A stretch of DNA of 64,000 nt from a virus. Position numbers and translations under genes: made by a program. The stretch spans positions 124,001 to 188,000 of IMG/VR virus record IMGVR_UViG_3300028592_000004, one strand, 5' to 3'. Each line of letters starts with the position of its first letter. Position 1 is the stretch's first letter. Below, piece after piece: positions 35,371 through 44,517 of the stretch. The notes below the pieces were generated by a model. The model saw nothing but the letters and a program-made list of their open reading frames with translations. It made no database searches and was not told the origin of the DNA.

Positions 35371-36336
35371 TTACTGTCCTGCGGGCATTACGACGTCGGA
35401 ACCGAACATGTTGGCGGGAAGCTGCTTTTGAGCCCAGTCCCCGGCCAGCATGCCGAGGATCCCCGCGGGGGCGTTTCGCATGAGGGATCCCATCAAGCCC
35501 CGCGCTGGCAGCTGCTTGAGAACACTGCCGGCCGTCGGCGCTCCGGAAAGGATCGCCGGGTTCTGGGCCATCCGGCCGAGCCGCGCGTTGCCGACGAACG
35601 GCATTCCCTTGCCCCGTCCGATATGGTCCGCCATTTCATCGTACAGACCCATCTGGGCTGTCGAGGGACCCGGTGAGCCAGTCGGATGGTACAGGTCGCG
35701 GATGATGTTCTGGACCGCAGTCGGAGCCTGGCCCGGAGCGACGGTCTGTTTTCCGGCGACGTACGTCGACAGGTTCTCTCCGACGCGGCGATTCACCAGC
35801 GGGTTGAAGCGGCCACCGACCGTGTTTGCGGCGTGCTGGGCGACAACGCCCGCGCCGGCGCCGAGCATCGGTCCGCCGTACGCCTTCAGTTGCTTCCCAA
35901 CGCTCGGCTGCGGAAGGTTCGGGTCGAAGGAGGTCGTGACCCCCAGGGCGTTCGTGACCGGGGCAGCGACAGTTTTTGCCGCAGAGACCATGTTGTCGAC
36001 CGGGGAGAAGTTGGCGCTCTCCTCGATCGCCTTGTTGTAGAGCTCGTTCTTGCCGGAGTCCGGAACGTTGTTGCCCATCAAGGACAGACCGCCGCCAATG
36101 GCACCGCCCGCCAGGGCTCCCGTGAGCGCCGAGGCGAGCGGATTCTTGCGACGTTTCCCGAACATCCCGAGACCGAGGCCACCCAACCCGCCGACGCCCG
36201 CGCCGATGAGTGCGTTCTGGAGGAGCTGGTCGCCCTTCTTGACGAAACTCCCGACGAAGCGACTGACGACGGCCGTCTTGACGAGGAACTCGGCGGCTTC
36301 CTGGGGCGTCTTCTCAAGCAGCGAAATCGGAACCAC
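35371..36336 (-). CDS. Internal virion protein candidate with glycine-rich hydrophobic segments
   Basis: A 321-aa protein. Residues 40-85 carry glycine-zipper hydrophobic segments (ALIGAGVGGLGGLGLGMF, LTGALAGGAIGGGLSLMG), with others later (PMLGAGAGVVAQHAAN). Such segments can insert into membranes and occur in ejection proteins. The GTG start at 36336 has ACGGAGG upstream and overlaps the preceding gene by 23 bases. Similar segments recur at 48980, 50433 and in the helicase C-terminus. Confidence 0.5.
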   Translation of the reverse strand: MVPISLLEKTPQEAAEFLVKTAVVSRFVGSFVKKGDQLLQNALIGAGVGGLGGLGLGMFGKRRKNPLASALTGALAGGAIGGGLSLMGNNVPDSGKNELYNKAIEESANFSPVDNMVSAAKTVAAPVTNALGVTTSFDPNLPQPSVGKQLKAYGGPMLGAGAGVVAQHAANTVGGRFNPLVNRRVGENLSTYVAGKQTVAPGQAPTAVQNIIRDLYHPTGSPGPSTAQMGLYDEMADHIGRGKGMPFVGNARLGRMAQNPAILSGAPTAGSVLKQLPARGLMGSLMRNAPAGILGMLAGDWAQKQLPANMFGSDVVMPAGQ

Positions 36337-37603
36337 CGGAACCTCCGTTGAGCTTGCTCAGCTGACCTTCCATCTTGATCGCCTGCTCGACTTCGAAGGG
36401 GTCGAGGGAACCCTGGGAGAGCTGCTTTCGCAGCATCGCCTGGACGGCCAGCGGGTGCTGAGCGGTCCGAGGAGCGATCTGGCTGAGGTTGTTGTAGGCG
36501 TTCGTGACCTCGAACGGGTCGTAACCGCTGACGACTTCGTCATTGGCCAGCAGGTCGTGCAGCATCGACTGCGTCGAGATGTCCTGCATCTTCTGCTCGT
36601 GCTCCGGGGAGCCGATGGCCTGCATCTGCTTTTGGACGAGCTTGTCCTTGTCCGGCGGAGCGATGCCACGAGCGATCGAGCCCACGACGTCGCGGGCCAT
36701 GTTCGCTCCCATGAACGGGATGATGTTGGCGACCTTCTCCAGCGGATCGATCAGGCCGTGAGTCAGCGGAGCCTTCCCGGTCAGCGGGATCATCTCTTCA
36801 TCGGTCAGGATGACGTGCGTCTCCATCGCGAGCTTGACGGCCTCGTCCGCGGCGATGGCACTGTGTGCCGTATCGGCCAGCTTCTGGAGCGTGCGATACG
36901 GCTCACGCTTGGCGTCGAACTGCTGCCACTCCGGCAGTGCCGCAGCCTTTGCAAAGTGCGGGTGCGAGGCTGCCACACGCTTCAGCAGCAGCACCGGGGC
37001 GCCGGGCATCCGAGCCTCAGCCATTTTCACGGCCGTGGCGTAGGCCGCTGGATGAGCGCCAGCGAACCAGACTGCCAGGTCGTCCAGGCCGTGGGCGAGT
37101 GCGGTCTTGTAGCCGGACGCGTGGCGGCGGAGGAGCTCGATGTTCTGCTCCCGATTCCGGATTCGCTGCTGGGCTTGCTTGACGGTCATTCCCGTCGCCG
37201 CCGGCCGGGGCTGCAGCGGGATGTGCAGTTCGGCGGACTTTGTCATCGTCGGCGTGTCGAGCCAGGACGGGCTGCGACTGTACTCGGCGGAGACGAGGGT
37301 CTCGTACTCCCGAGCCGCGGCAGTCTTGATCTCGGGCGTCAGCCGGCGGACGATCTCTTCCGGATCGGCCATTGCGAAGACCGCGGCCTTTTCGAGAACC
37401 GAGTTCCCTTGCTGCCGGACGTAGGTCGATTCCGCGACGTTGTAGGCGTTCGCGAGGACCCGCGCATGACCGATCGGGAGCTGGAGCTCCTGAGCAATCT
37501 TCACGACAGCGTCGGTTGGGTCCGATCCCTCGCTGACGGCCGCAGTGACGCTCTGAACCGCGTCGAGAATGCGGTTCTCAGCTTCCTTGCTCATTCGCTC
37601 CAT
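36314..37603 (-). CDS. Probable virion protein, helical
   Basis: A 429-aa protein, almost all alpha-helix (RILDAVQSVTAAVSEGSDPT), with no enzyme motif and a Gly/Ser tail. Its stop overlaps the next gene and its start overlaps the upstream gene by 26 bases. GAGGAA is upstream of the ATG at 37603. Position in the head cluster suggests a minor head or internal protein. Confidence 0.5.
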   Translation of the reverse strand: MERMSKEAENRILDAVQSVTAAVSEGSDPTDAVVKIAQELQLPIGHARVLANAYNVAESTYVRQQGNSVLEKAAVFAMADPEEIVRRLTPEIKTAAAREYETLVSAEYSRSPSWLDTPTMTKSAELHIPLQPRPAATGMTVKQAQQRIRNREQNIELLRRHASGYKTALAHGLDDLAVWFAGAHPAAYATAVKMAEARMPGAPVLLLKRVAASHPHFAKAAALPEWQQFDAKREPYRTLQKLADTAHSAIAADEAVKLAMETHVILTDEEMIPLTGKAPLTHGLIDPLEKVANIIPFMGANMARDVVGSIARGIAPPDKDKLVQKQMQAIGSPEHEQKMQDISTQSMLHDLLANDEVVSGYDPFEVTNAYNNLSQIAPRTAQHPLAVQAMLRKQLSQGSLDPFEVEQAIKMEGQLSKLNGGSGGSDFAA

Positions 37604-38582
37604 CGGTGAGTTCCTCGTCCGTGAGGTCAGGGAGAGTTGCTTTTGGCTCGGGATAGGACCAGTCCTCTTCGCCGAGGGTCAGGACCGGTTTGTTTCCCGC
37701 TTGAAGTTGCATGGCTTCGTTGCCGTGCAGTTCGAATCGTTTTGTATCGTACTGCTGAAGGAGCGTCGGTTCTACGCCCGGCGCCGATGGAAGACGAGGG
37801 CCGGCCAACCACCGGACAGCCTTGAGGCATGCCTCGACGTTATCGCCCAGGCTCGTCGCGGGTCCGCCACCCCCCGCACCAGCCGCCTTTTCGACCGCCA
37901 GCAGCTTGGTGAACTGCTCGATGATCTCGGGGCTGTTGAAGTCGTTGATGCCCATTGTGTGGGCTGCAACGGCTGCTTTCCGGGTGATCGCTTTCGCCGC
38001 CAGATCCTGTACGAACTTCGACAGTTCGGACGGGGAGTTCGGACGCTGCGGGTCGACCTGCTGGTCGATCATCATGTCCAGAACAACGGGACCGCCGAAG
38101 TAGCCGAACACTTTCCACAGGAGCGGCCAGTCCGAGGGTCGCAGGTTGTCGTGGATCTGGGGACCAAGCACGCGGTGGAGGATGTAGCCGCGATTCTCAA
38201 TCCGCTCCGAAACGTTGAAGAAGACGGTCTCGTAGGCGAGGACCGTCTCCAGGGTGGCACAGCAGCGTCGAGCTGTGTTTTCGGTTGTGTCCTGAGCAAG
38301 AATCCGGGCTTCCAGTTCGTGCTTCAGAGCTTCGTAGTACTCGTCTGTCTGGTGGAAGATCTGGTGAGCCCAGAACAACCCCTCGTCATACAGCTCCAGC
38401 GCTGCAATCTGGCTGGGGACGGTGGCCTCCTCCAGACGACGTCGAAATTCAATGGCCCTGCGAACGTGTTTGTCATCCCGTCGCCGCGAGAACGGGACAC
38501 CATCCTCCAACACGTTCCTGGCCCGGTCCCAGCGCCAACTTGGTGAGCGCACGGGGTTCCGCGGCGAGAACTCGATCGACAT
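37578..38582 (-). CDS. Hypothetical head-cluster protein
   Basis: A 334-aa protein with a basic N-terminus (NPVRSPSWRWDRARNVLED), a helical middle and an acidic C-terminal tail. No domain recognised. The ATG at 38582 follows a 6-bp stem-loop whose loop has only a weak Shine-Dalgarno. Confidence 0.5.
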   Translation of the reverse strand: MSIEFSPRNPVRSPSWRWDRARNVLEDGVPFSRRRDDKHVRRAIEFRRRLEEATVPSQIAALELYDEGLFWAHQIFHQTDEYYEALKHELEARILAQDTTENTARRCCATLETVLAYETVFFNVSERIENRGYILHRVLGPQIHDNLRPSDWPLLWKVFGYFGGPVVLDMMIDQQVDPQRPNSPSELSKFVQDLAAKAITRKAAVAAHTMGINDFNSPEIIEQFTKLLAVEKAAGAGGGGPATSLGDNVEACLKAVRWLAGPRLPSAPGVEPTLLQQYDTKRFELHGNEAMQLQAGNKPVLTLGEEDWSYPEPKATLPDLTDEELTDGANEQGS

Positions 38583-38588
38583 TACGAT

Positions 38589-38608
38589 TCCAATCCGCGG
38601 GTATTGGA
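38589..38608 (-). promoter_or_regulatory. Leader hairpin at start of 334-aa gene
   Basis: TCCAAT-ACCCGCGG-ATTGGA is a perfect 6-bp stem. The loop differs at one base from the loop at 5318-5335, but GAGG has become GCGG, so it is a weak Shine-Dalgarno. Confidence 0.45.
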
Positions 38609-39022
38609 TTACGGGTGCGTAATCGTCGTGGAGTATCCGAACGTCTTCGCGTCACCGGCTCCGGCGGGCTTGATGTACAGATACAGCTTCCGCTGGTTGT
38701 CGGATTGCTTGTCGCCGGTCAGGCACATGTAGGCGTGGCCATTGGCTTCCAGCAGGATGCCAACGGCATTCGTACTCGTCACCGTGACCTTCGCACCGAT
38801 CTCAAAGAGTTCGGCCTGAGCGAATTCAGTGCCCTGCGATCCATCGGCGTTGTAGATGGTGTCCTTCTTAAACACACGGAACTCGAAGCCGTCGAGGTTG
38901 CCACTGAGCTGCTTGACGGCAACACGGTGGACATACCCGCGGCTCGGGACGCCGAGTTCGATCACTTTCCCGGCAGCCGGCACAGTCACGACTGCGGGAC
39001 GAACGTCATAGGGAACAGACAT
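38609..39022 (-). CDS. Small beta-rich virion protein candidate
   Basis: A 137-aa protein, beta-rich (VVTVPAAGKVIELGVPSRGY), of a size typical of decoration or head-fibre proteins. The ATG follows a hairpin leader, and the upstream stop lies two bases away. Function from composition only. Confidence 0.5.
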   Translation of the reverse strand: MSVPYDVRPAVVTVPAAGKVIELGVPSRGYVHRVAVKQLSGNLDGFEFRVFKKDTIYNADGSQGTEFAQAELFEIGAKVTVTSTNAVGILLEANGHAYMCLTGDKQSDNQRKLYLYIKPAGAGDAKTFGYSTTITHP

Positions 39023-39024
39023 CG

Positions 39025-41493
39025 TTATCCTTCCGTGGACAGGCTCAGATCGATGCGCTGGTCGGGCACCGCCTGGATGGCCTTCTGCTTGAGGAACAGG
39101 ACCAGCTCACCCGTCTGGTCGAAGGTGCTGGAAAACGCATTCTCCAGCTCGTTCATTTCGTTTTCGCCGTACCGCTCCTGGAACTTTTCCGGGTTCCAGT
39201 AGAACACGAGCAGCAGCCGGCCAATCCGGTCCATCCCCTTCATAATCGGACCGATATGCCGGTCGACCAGCTGGTCGTCGCGGGTCGACTTGAGCAGCGT
39301 CGAGATGACGCTGGTGTCGAAGACTTCCCGCTGACCGCTCTGGGCAGCCTGCTGCACGTACTGCATCATGCCCGGTTCGGGACCCTGAAGCTGGTACGCG
39401 TCCCGCGAAGCCTGATGATTCGGCTCCATTGAGTCAACGGGAAGCATGTCGGCCTGGGAACCATAGGTCGGCATGTTGCCGCCCATGACCCCGTCGAACC
39501 GGGCGTCCATCGGCGGAATGGACGGGGCGGTGACCGTCTGCTCGACCCCGTACGGGTTGGCGTACTTGATGCGGAGGTTCAGACCGCGGTGATGCAGGTT
39601 GAAGGCGACATCGGCGCGCTTCACCAGCTCGCGGGCCGTCGCTTCGCGGAGGCCGTGGTTGACGATCAGGTCGAAGCAAGCCTGCTTGGCCGGCATTCGC
39701 TGGTTGTTGATGACCGCTTCGCAGCCATCGCACCAGATCTTGAGCTGACTGGCTTGCTTCATCATCTCGAACTGGACGTCGAGCAGGTTCCCCGGGCGGA
39801 TCGGCGGCGGATCGCTTTCGCCTGTGTCGGCGCCGGCCATGCACGGGCTACAGTCCTTGCCATACTGCTCTTCCCAGGACTTCCGGTGCCGGACCTTGAT
39901 GATCTTCGTGTCGTTGGGGACGGTGACATCGCCCTTGTTCGACCGGAAGGTGATTCCCTTCTTGTCCGACAGGTGCAGGCGTTCCCCATCGGTGTACTTG
40001 TCGTAGCCCTCATGATCGTCGTAGGGCATGCCGGAGTAGTTGCGGCCGAGATTGAAGGCCGGATCTTCCTTCGAGCAGTACGAGTCGAAGTTGACTTCCC
40101 ACGACTTGCCGGCATCGGACGTTCCGAGGGACCGATCAACGGTGAACGGGAGCGTGGCGCTCCCGGTTGCGTTGATGGCGATGTACTCGCTGCGATCGCT
40201 CGACTCAGGCGACGAATCGCTCTGCTCTTCGACCCACTTCTCGAATTCCGACTTCGGGTAGTACTTCGTCGTGTAGAGATAGGAGGCGTGGATGTTGAGC
40301 CAGTTACGCTCGCTGGCACCACTCCCCGCGCGGATCACGGTCGCGAACCGCTTCCGGCCGTTGCCACTCATCGGGTGGATGATGACGACGCACTTCTCGA
40401 CGGAGCCTGGCTTGACCAGGACGTCATACAGCCCGGTCTCGGTCGGGGTCTCGAACGTTTCCTTTTCGCGAACTTCGTAGACCTTGGAGATCTCGTCGTC
40501 GTCGCGGTCGTCCACGACGAGGGAGCCCTCCGCGGCCAACTTCTCCCGCTGCTCTTCGGTGAGCAGGAGGGACGGCTGGGCGAAGTTGTTGAAGCGGTGG
40601 ATCGAAACCGAGCCCCGCTTGACGAGCCCGTCCAGCAGCGACTTCGGGTTGCCGCTCTGGGATTCTGAGCGAACGACCTTCGGCGAGGGCGGCGCGGAGC
40701 CGGTGACCTTGTATTCGCAGCCGGCGGTCTTCATCGGCGACCGCGACTTCGCCTCTTCGAACATGTCGTAGAGGGAGTCGTGCGTGTACTTGTCCCGGAC
40801 CGGGAAGCGATCGACGGACTGCTTGATGTGCGCGAAGGCGTCAGCGAACTCCTCCGGCGCGTAGAACTTGTCGAGCTGGGACTGCAGATCCGGGAACTTG
40901 TCTGCCGCCATCTTCAGGAGATCAAGCATCTCCAGACCGCCATCCTTGAGCAGCTCGGGCAGATGGACCGTCCCGTCGAGCGGATTGGAGGTGGCGTGCT
41001 TGTAGAGGCAGCCCACGGCGTCGAGCGCCCAGGGCGGCATCGCCGAGCCGTACTTCGAGGGTGACTGGGTGAACTGCGACAGGGAGGGGCGCAGCGTCTG
41101 CCGCGAGGCCTCGCCCTTGTCGATCCCGTTGCCGAGGATGATCGGCTTCTTGTTCAGGATGTAGTTGATCCAGTTCTCTTTCAGCGGCACGAACATGTCC
41201 TGGTTCTTCAGGTACAGGAGTTCGTGCCCCTTCAGGTCCCCGTCGATGAAGAACACCGGAGCGTAGAGCCACTGGGAGCCGACCTTAAACGCGAAAATCC
41301 CGACAGCGCGGGTATCATCTTCGTTCCGGTCGATGAGCTGGAAGCCGACCTCGTAGTCGAGGAGCTTCGGGGCCTTGTCCGTCAAGTAGGAGTGGGCCAG
41401 CGACGAAAATGCCTGCTCGAACGGGACGTCGTTCCCGGCTTCCGAGGCCCGCTTGATGTTCCGAGGCGTCAAAGTTTGAGGCATTGCACCCAT
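39025..41493 (-). CDS. Large protein of unknown function in the head/RNAP cluster
   Basis: An 822-aa protein with a mixed fold. It has a CSPCMAG and a later CDGCEAVI motif (possible zinc site) and a helical C-terminus (MDRIGRLLLVFYWNPEKF). It follows the beta'-C gene. Candidates include a virion protein or an RNAP-associated subunit, but nothing decides. The ATG at 41493 is taken as start; a second ATG at 41484 has a slightly better GGA upstream. Confidence 0.5.
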   Translation of the reverse strand: MGAMPQTLTPRNIKRASEAGNDVPFEQAFSSLAHSYLTDKAPKLLDYEVGFQLIDRNEDDTRAVGIFAFKVGSQWLYAPVFFIDGDLKGHELLYLKNQDMFVPLKENWINYILNKKPIILGNGIDKGEASRQTLRPSLSQFTQSPSKYGSAMPPWALDAVGCLYKHATSNPLDGTVHLPELLKDGGLEMLDLLKMAADKFPDLQSQLDKFYAPEEFADAFAHIKQSVDRFPVRDKYTHDSLYDMFEEAKSRSPMKTAGCEYKVTGSAPPSPKVVRSESQSGNPKSLLDGLVKRGSVSIHRFNNFAQPSLLLTEEQREKLAAEGSLVVDDRDDDEISKVYEVREKETFETPTETGLYDVLVKPGSVEKCVVIIHPMSGNGRKRFATVIRAGSGASERNWLNIHASYLYTTKYYPKSEFEKWVEEQSDSSPESSDRSEYIAINATGSATLPFTVDRSLGTSDAGKSWEVNFDSYCSKEDPAFNLGRNYSGMPYDDHEGYDKYTDGERLHLSDKKGITFRSNKGDVTVPNDTKIIKVRHRKSWEEQYGKDCSPCMAGADTGESDPPPIRPGNLLDVQFEMMKQASQLKIWCDGCEAVINNQRMPAKQACFDLIVNHGLREATARELVKRADVAFNLHHRGLNLRIKYANPYGVEQTVTAPSIPPMDARFDGVMGGNMPTYGSQADMLPVDSMEPNHQASRDAYQLQGPEPGMMQYVQQAAQSGQREVFDTSVISTLLKSTRDDQLVDRHIGPIMKGMDRIGRLLLVFYWNPEKFQERYGENEMNELENAFSSTFDQTGELVLFLKQKAIQAVPDQRIDLSLSTEG
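39026..39041 (-). promoter_or_regulatory. Shine-Dalgarno in hairpin loop
   Basis: TGTCC-ACGGAA-GGATA is a 5-bp stem with one G-U pair; it serves the gene at 38609-39022. Confidence 0.45.
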
Positions 41494-41566
41494 CCGTGGT
41501 GAATTGCGTGGCGGTCCGTGCCGTGAGGCCCATCGTATCAGTTCGACAACGACGGGCAAACATTCG

Positions 41567-43483
41567 TTAGAGCCCGTCCAAAACGGACGGGAGGGACTTC
41601 TTCGGTTTGAGAGGGTCGGCCTCCCAGCCCTGCGTCAGACCCTCTCGACCGAAGTTGAGGGGGTTCATCGCCATCGCCGAGGGGTAGCTCGTCCCAAAGG
41701 GATCGATCGTGTCGCCGCGGTGGACAGCCTTGAGCGTGCTCTTTTCTAGGTTCGAGCCGAGGTGCCGCGAGACAACGTCCTCGTCCTGTTCCAGGTTCGC
41801 CATTCCGCGGATCATCACCGGCGTGAACGGCGGCGGGTCGTCGTTGACGTCGATGTTCTGGATGCCAAACTCCTGCAGCTCCTTCACAACCGAGGGCCGG
41901 ATCTTCGTTCCAATCGTGTAGTGCAGGACCGGCTTCTCCAGGTACTTTCCCTTGGCACTGCCCGGGTGCATCCGGATCGTACTTGCCCGGGGTTGCCAGT
42001 TCCGTTCCAACTGCTGGTACGAGACGATGTCGTTCGGCACCCGGTCATCCAGTTCGTCGTCGAGCCGGACGTGGTTGATCAGCCCGCGTGCAAGAAGCTC
42101 GACGTTCCGGCGATGGGCGCCCATGCCCGCCTCCCGGTACGCCTGAGCAAAGGCCTTGGTGTAGTACCGCCGGCCCTCCCCGATCCCCTTGTGCTCAATG
42201 ATCTCAGCCGGGTTCGGGATCCCGTCGCTGAGGACGTCGCCAGCTTCGACTTCGTCACCCGGCTTGACCTTCACCTCGTGGCCGTGGCCGACGTAGTGGC
42301 GGTCATTGCCCACGGTGACGAAGAATCCACCCTGGGGCGCCGGGGTGACTTCGTTCACGCGGCCGTCGAGCTTCGAGATCGAAGCCCCGGACTTGAACGT
42401 CTTCGGGACCTGAACGAACTGGTCAATCAGCTTGAAGCCGGAGACAGCCTTGTCGGCACCGGCGACACCGCCGGAGTGCTTTGAGGAGAGCTGCCCCTGT
42501 GTCAGCTTTTCCGACAGGGCCTGGGCAGCGGCGAGTCCAACGAAGTCTCCCCGCCGCGGAAGGAATCCGCGTTCCCGGACGCCGACGTCGCGGCTCCAGA
42601 CGCCATCCCCGGGACCGCCGACAGTCGGCGATCGGACAAGGATTCGCTTGAAGCCCTGGTCCTGGATGTCGCGCAGCACCTTCGGCGTCAGGATCGTGTT
42701 CCGGTCGTAACCCGCGACCGGTGAGGCCAGGAAGGCGCCTTCGTTGTCGGCATCCTCTGTGTCGACCGGCAGCCCGCGGTTCCCGTGGTCGTAGTCGTCC
42801 GGATCGTCTGTCCCGACCGTCACCAGCCGGTGGTTGACCTGGTTGAGCTGCTTGGCAAGGTAGCCGGAGTCTTGCGTGGACCCCTTCGTATCGAGCACCC
42901 CTTTCCGGGCGCCGAACGTACCGGCGAAATACTCCACCGGCGACAGCCCTTCGGAGTACGACCGCAGCACAGGAATCGGAATCGGCCGGCCCTTGTGGTC
43001 GACGTACAGCAGGTCGGAGCCGCGGAGCGACTTCAGGTTCCCGGCGTTACCGCGGGCACCGGAGGCGATCTGCTGCCAGAAGGGATTGTTCTCCTCCCTG
43101 CTCTCGTCGAAGATCTTCTTCTCCATCGGCTCCCGGAAACCCATCGCCGCATCGACGATCTGTTGGGCTCGGTCGTCATCGTTCAGATCGCCCTTGGCAA
43201 GGATCTGATTGAGCTTGCCCTGAAGCTGTTGACGCATCTGCATCGCAGACGGCGAGACGAGCATGTCCTTCAGCCGGAAGGAGAAGCTGCCGGTGCTGGT
43301 CGCGGCGTCCCGTCCGATGTCGGAGAGACGCTTCGTGACCTCGCGGTACTGGTCGGGATACTTCTCCGCGAGTTCCTGGAAGACAGCGTTGAGGCCCTTC
43401 TTGTCGAAGACGGCGTTCCGACCGCGCATCCCTTCCGGCAGGGCTTGATCGATGAGTAGTCGGCCTAGCGTCGTCTTGAGCAT
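41567..43483 (-). CDS. RNA polymerase beta' subunit, C-terminal part
   Basis: A 638-aa protein that starts exactly at the TTxGR segment of beta' (LKTTLGRLLIDQALPEG). It then has SGARGNAGNLKSLRG (141-155), the bridge helix (VEYFAGTFGARKGVLDTKG, about 183-213) and the trigger loop (311-339, AAQALSEKLTQG to KHSGG). The trigger-loop His is kept (H336), but the Met-Arg pair before it is Leu-Ser. The second beta' zinc site is lost: GVCxxCYG has become GVWSRDVG. It pairs with the beta'-N part of the 1486-aa gene upstream. The ATG overlaps the previous stop (TGATG). Confidence 0.85.
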   Translation of the reverse strand: MLKTTLGRLLIDQALPEGMRGRNAVFDKKGLNAVFQELAEKYPDQYREVTKRLSDIGRDAATSTGSFSFRLKDMLVSPSAMQMRQQLQGKLNQILAKGDLNDDDRAQQIVDAAMGFREPMEKKIFDESREENNPFWQQIASGARGNAGNLKSLRGSDLLYVDHKGRPIPIPVLRSYSEGLSPVEYFAGTFGARKGVLDTKGSTQDSGYLAKQLNQVNHRLVTVGTDDPDDYDHGNRGLPVDTEDADNEGAFLASPVAGYDRNTILTPKVLRDIQDQGFKRILVRSPTVGGPGDGVWSRDVGVRERGFLPRRGDFVGLAAAQALSEKLTQGQLSSKHSGGVAGADKAVSGFKLIDQFVQVPKTFKSGASISKLDGRVNEVTPAPQGGFFVTVGNDRHYVGHGHEVKVKPGDEVEAGDVLSDGIPNPAEIIEHKGIGEGRRYYTKAFAQAYREAGMGAHRRNVELLARGLINHVRLDDELDDRVPNDIVSYQQLERNWQPRASTIRMHPGSAKGKYLEKPVLHYTIGTKIRPSVVKELQEFGIQNIDVNDDPPPFTPVMIRGMANLEQDEDVVSRHLGSNLEKSTLKAVHRGDTIDPFGTSYPSAMAMNPLNFGREGLTQGWEADPLKPKKSLPSVLDGL

Positions 43484-43725
43484 CAGAACCCTACGTCGGA
43501 CAGCGTGGGTGCGTCACGGTGACGGATTTGCACTTCCGATCGGTTGAGGCCCAGGTTACCCAGTACCTGCTCGAACCGAGGATCTTCAAAGGTGTAGGCC
43601 TGGACCAGGCCGTCTGCGAGTTCGATCGCAACCGCCACGATGGTTCCCTGGCGGTTGCGAATCACGACGCGACGAGCTTCTGCGACCTGGGGCTCAGCCA
43701 GCTTTTGGAAAAACTCGATCTGCAT
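43483..43725 (-). CDS. Small protein between split RNAP parts
   Basis: An 80-aa protein, beta-rich (RRVVIRNRQGTIVAVAIELA) with a short helical end. CAAGGAG is upstream of the ATG. It is coupled to beta'-C by a TGATG overlap. It could be a small RNAP-associated or assembly factor; not recognised. Confidence 0.5.
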   Translation of the reverse strand: MQIEFFQKLAEPQVAEARRVVIRNRQGTIVAVAIELADGLVQAYTFEDPRFEQVLGNLGLNRSEVQIRHRDAPTLSDVGF

Positions 43726-44494
43726 TACCGAGGCTCCTTGCGAGTGCCGCCAGGTTTGCCATCGACTGGGCCGGCGTCAAGGAGGACGCGGACTTGCTGA
43801 CCGAGGAACCGATTCCCTGGTAGTCGCTCGCCGTCTTGCCGGCAGCCATTCCAGGGGCGGCACCCTGGATCGGGTCGATGGGTGGAATCGCACTGGGCTG
43901 ACCGCCTGCGGCAGCCGCCGGGTCCATCCCCGCAGCGGCCGGATCACCGGCCGGAAGAGCTCCGGCCTGATCCTGATTGGCCATCTGCATCTGCATCGGA
44001 TCGGGCGGCGGGCCGAGGGCCACGTCCGCCGGGATCGGGATCTGCATGTGGTTCATGATCTCGGCGACCATCCGCATGATCTGCCAGAGCTTCGTGTCGA
44101 GGATGGCCGGGTCGACCTTCTTCGTGGCCGGCTTGCCCATGCCGGGCATCCCGCCGGTGCCGCCCGCTCCGCCTGCTCCGCCCATCATCTGCATGGCCTG
44201 AACGACGGCCTGGACCATCGCGGGATCCGCTTGGCCCCCTCCGCCGCCCATCGGAGGCCCGGCGAGGGGATCGGCCGGCATTCCACCGCCCGGAGGCATT
44301 CCAGGGGCTCCACCCGGCGCCGGCGCTCCACCCATCGCGGCCGGATCACCACCCGGCGGCATACCCGGGGCACCGCCCGGAGGGGCTCCACCGCCAGGCG
44401 GCACGACCGACGCCTTGAAGAACGGCTGTGCCTGACCGGGGTTGTTGGCTTCGTGCTGAGCCAGCTTGAGAATCGTCGGGTTGAGCAAGCTCAT
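43694..44494 (-). CDS. Gly/Pro/Met-rich protein between split RNAP parts
   Basis: A 266-aa protein. Residues 30-120 and 165-225 are Gly/Pro/Ala/Met low complexity (GGAPGMPPGGDPAAMGGAP). A short helical centre lies between them (LWQIMRMVAEIMNHM), with a helical C-terminus. The composition matches the scaffold-like gene at 32505, suggesting a virion or scaffold-related role although it lies inside the RNAP operon. A weak hairpin leader (44497-44510) holds AAGGAA. Confidence 0.5.
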   Translation of the reverse strand: MSLLNPTILKLAQHEANNPGQAQPFFKASVVPPGGGAPPGGAPGMPPGGDPAAMGGAPAPGGAPGMPPGGGMPADPLAGPPMGGGGGQADPAMVQAVVQAMQMMGGAGGAGGTGGMPGMGKPATKKVDPAILDTKLWQIMRMVAEIMNHMQIPIPADVALGPPPDPMQMQMANQDQAGALPAGDPAAAGMDPAAAAGGQPSAIPPIDPIQGAAPGMAAGKTASDYQGIGSSVSKSASSLTPAQSMANLAALARSLGNADRVFPKAG

Positions 44495-44496
44495 CT

Positions 44497-44510
44497 CGGC
44501 TTCCTTGCCA
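44497..44510 (-). promoter_or_regulatory. Shine-Dalgarno in hairpin loop (weak)
   Basis: TGGC-AAGGAA-GCCG is three G-C pairs and one G-U pair around AAGGAA. Confidence 0.35.
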
Positions 44511-44517
44511 GAAGTAA

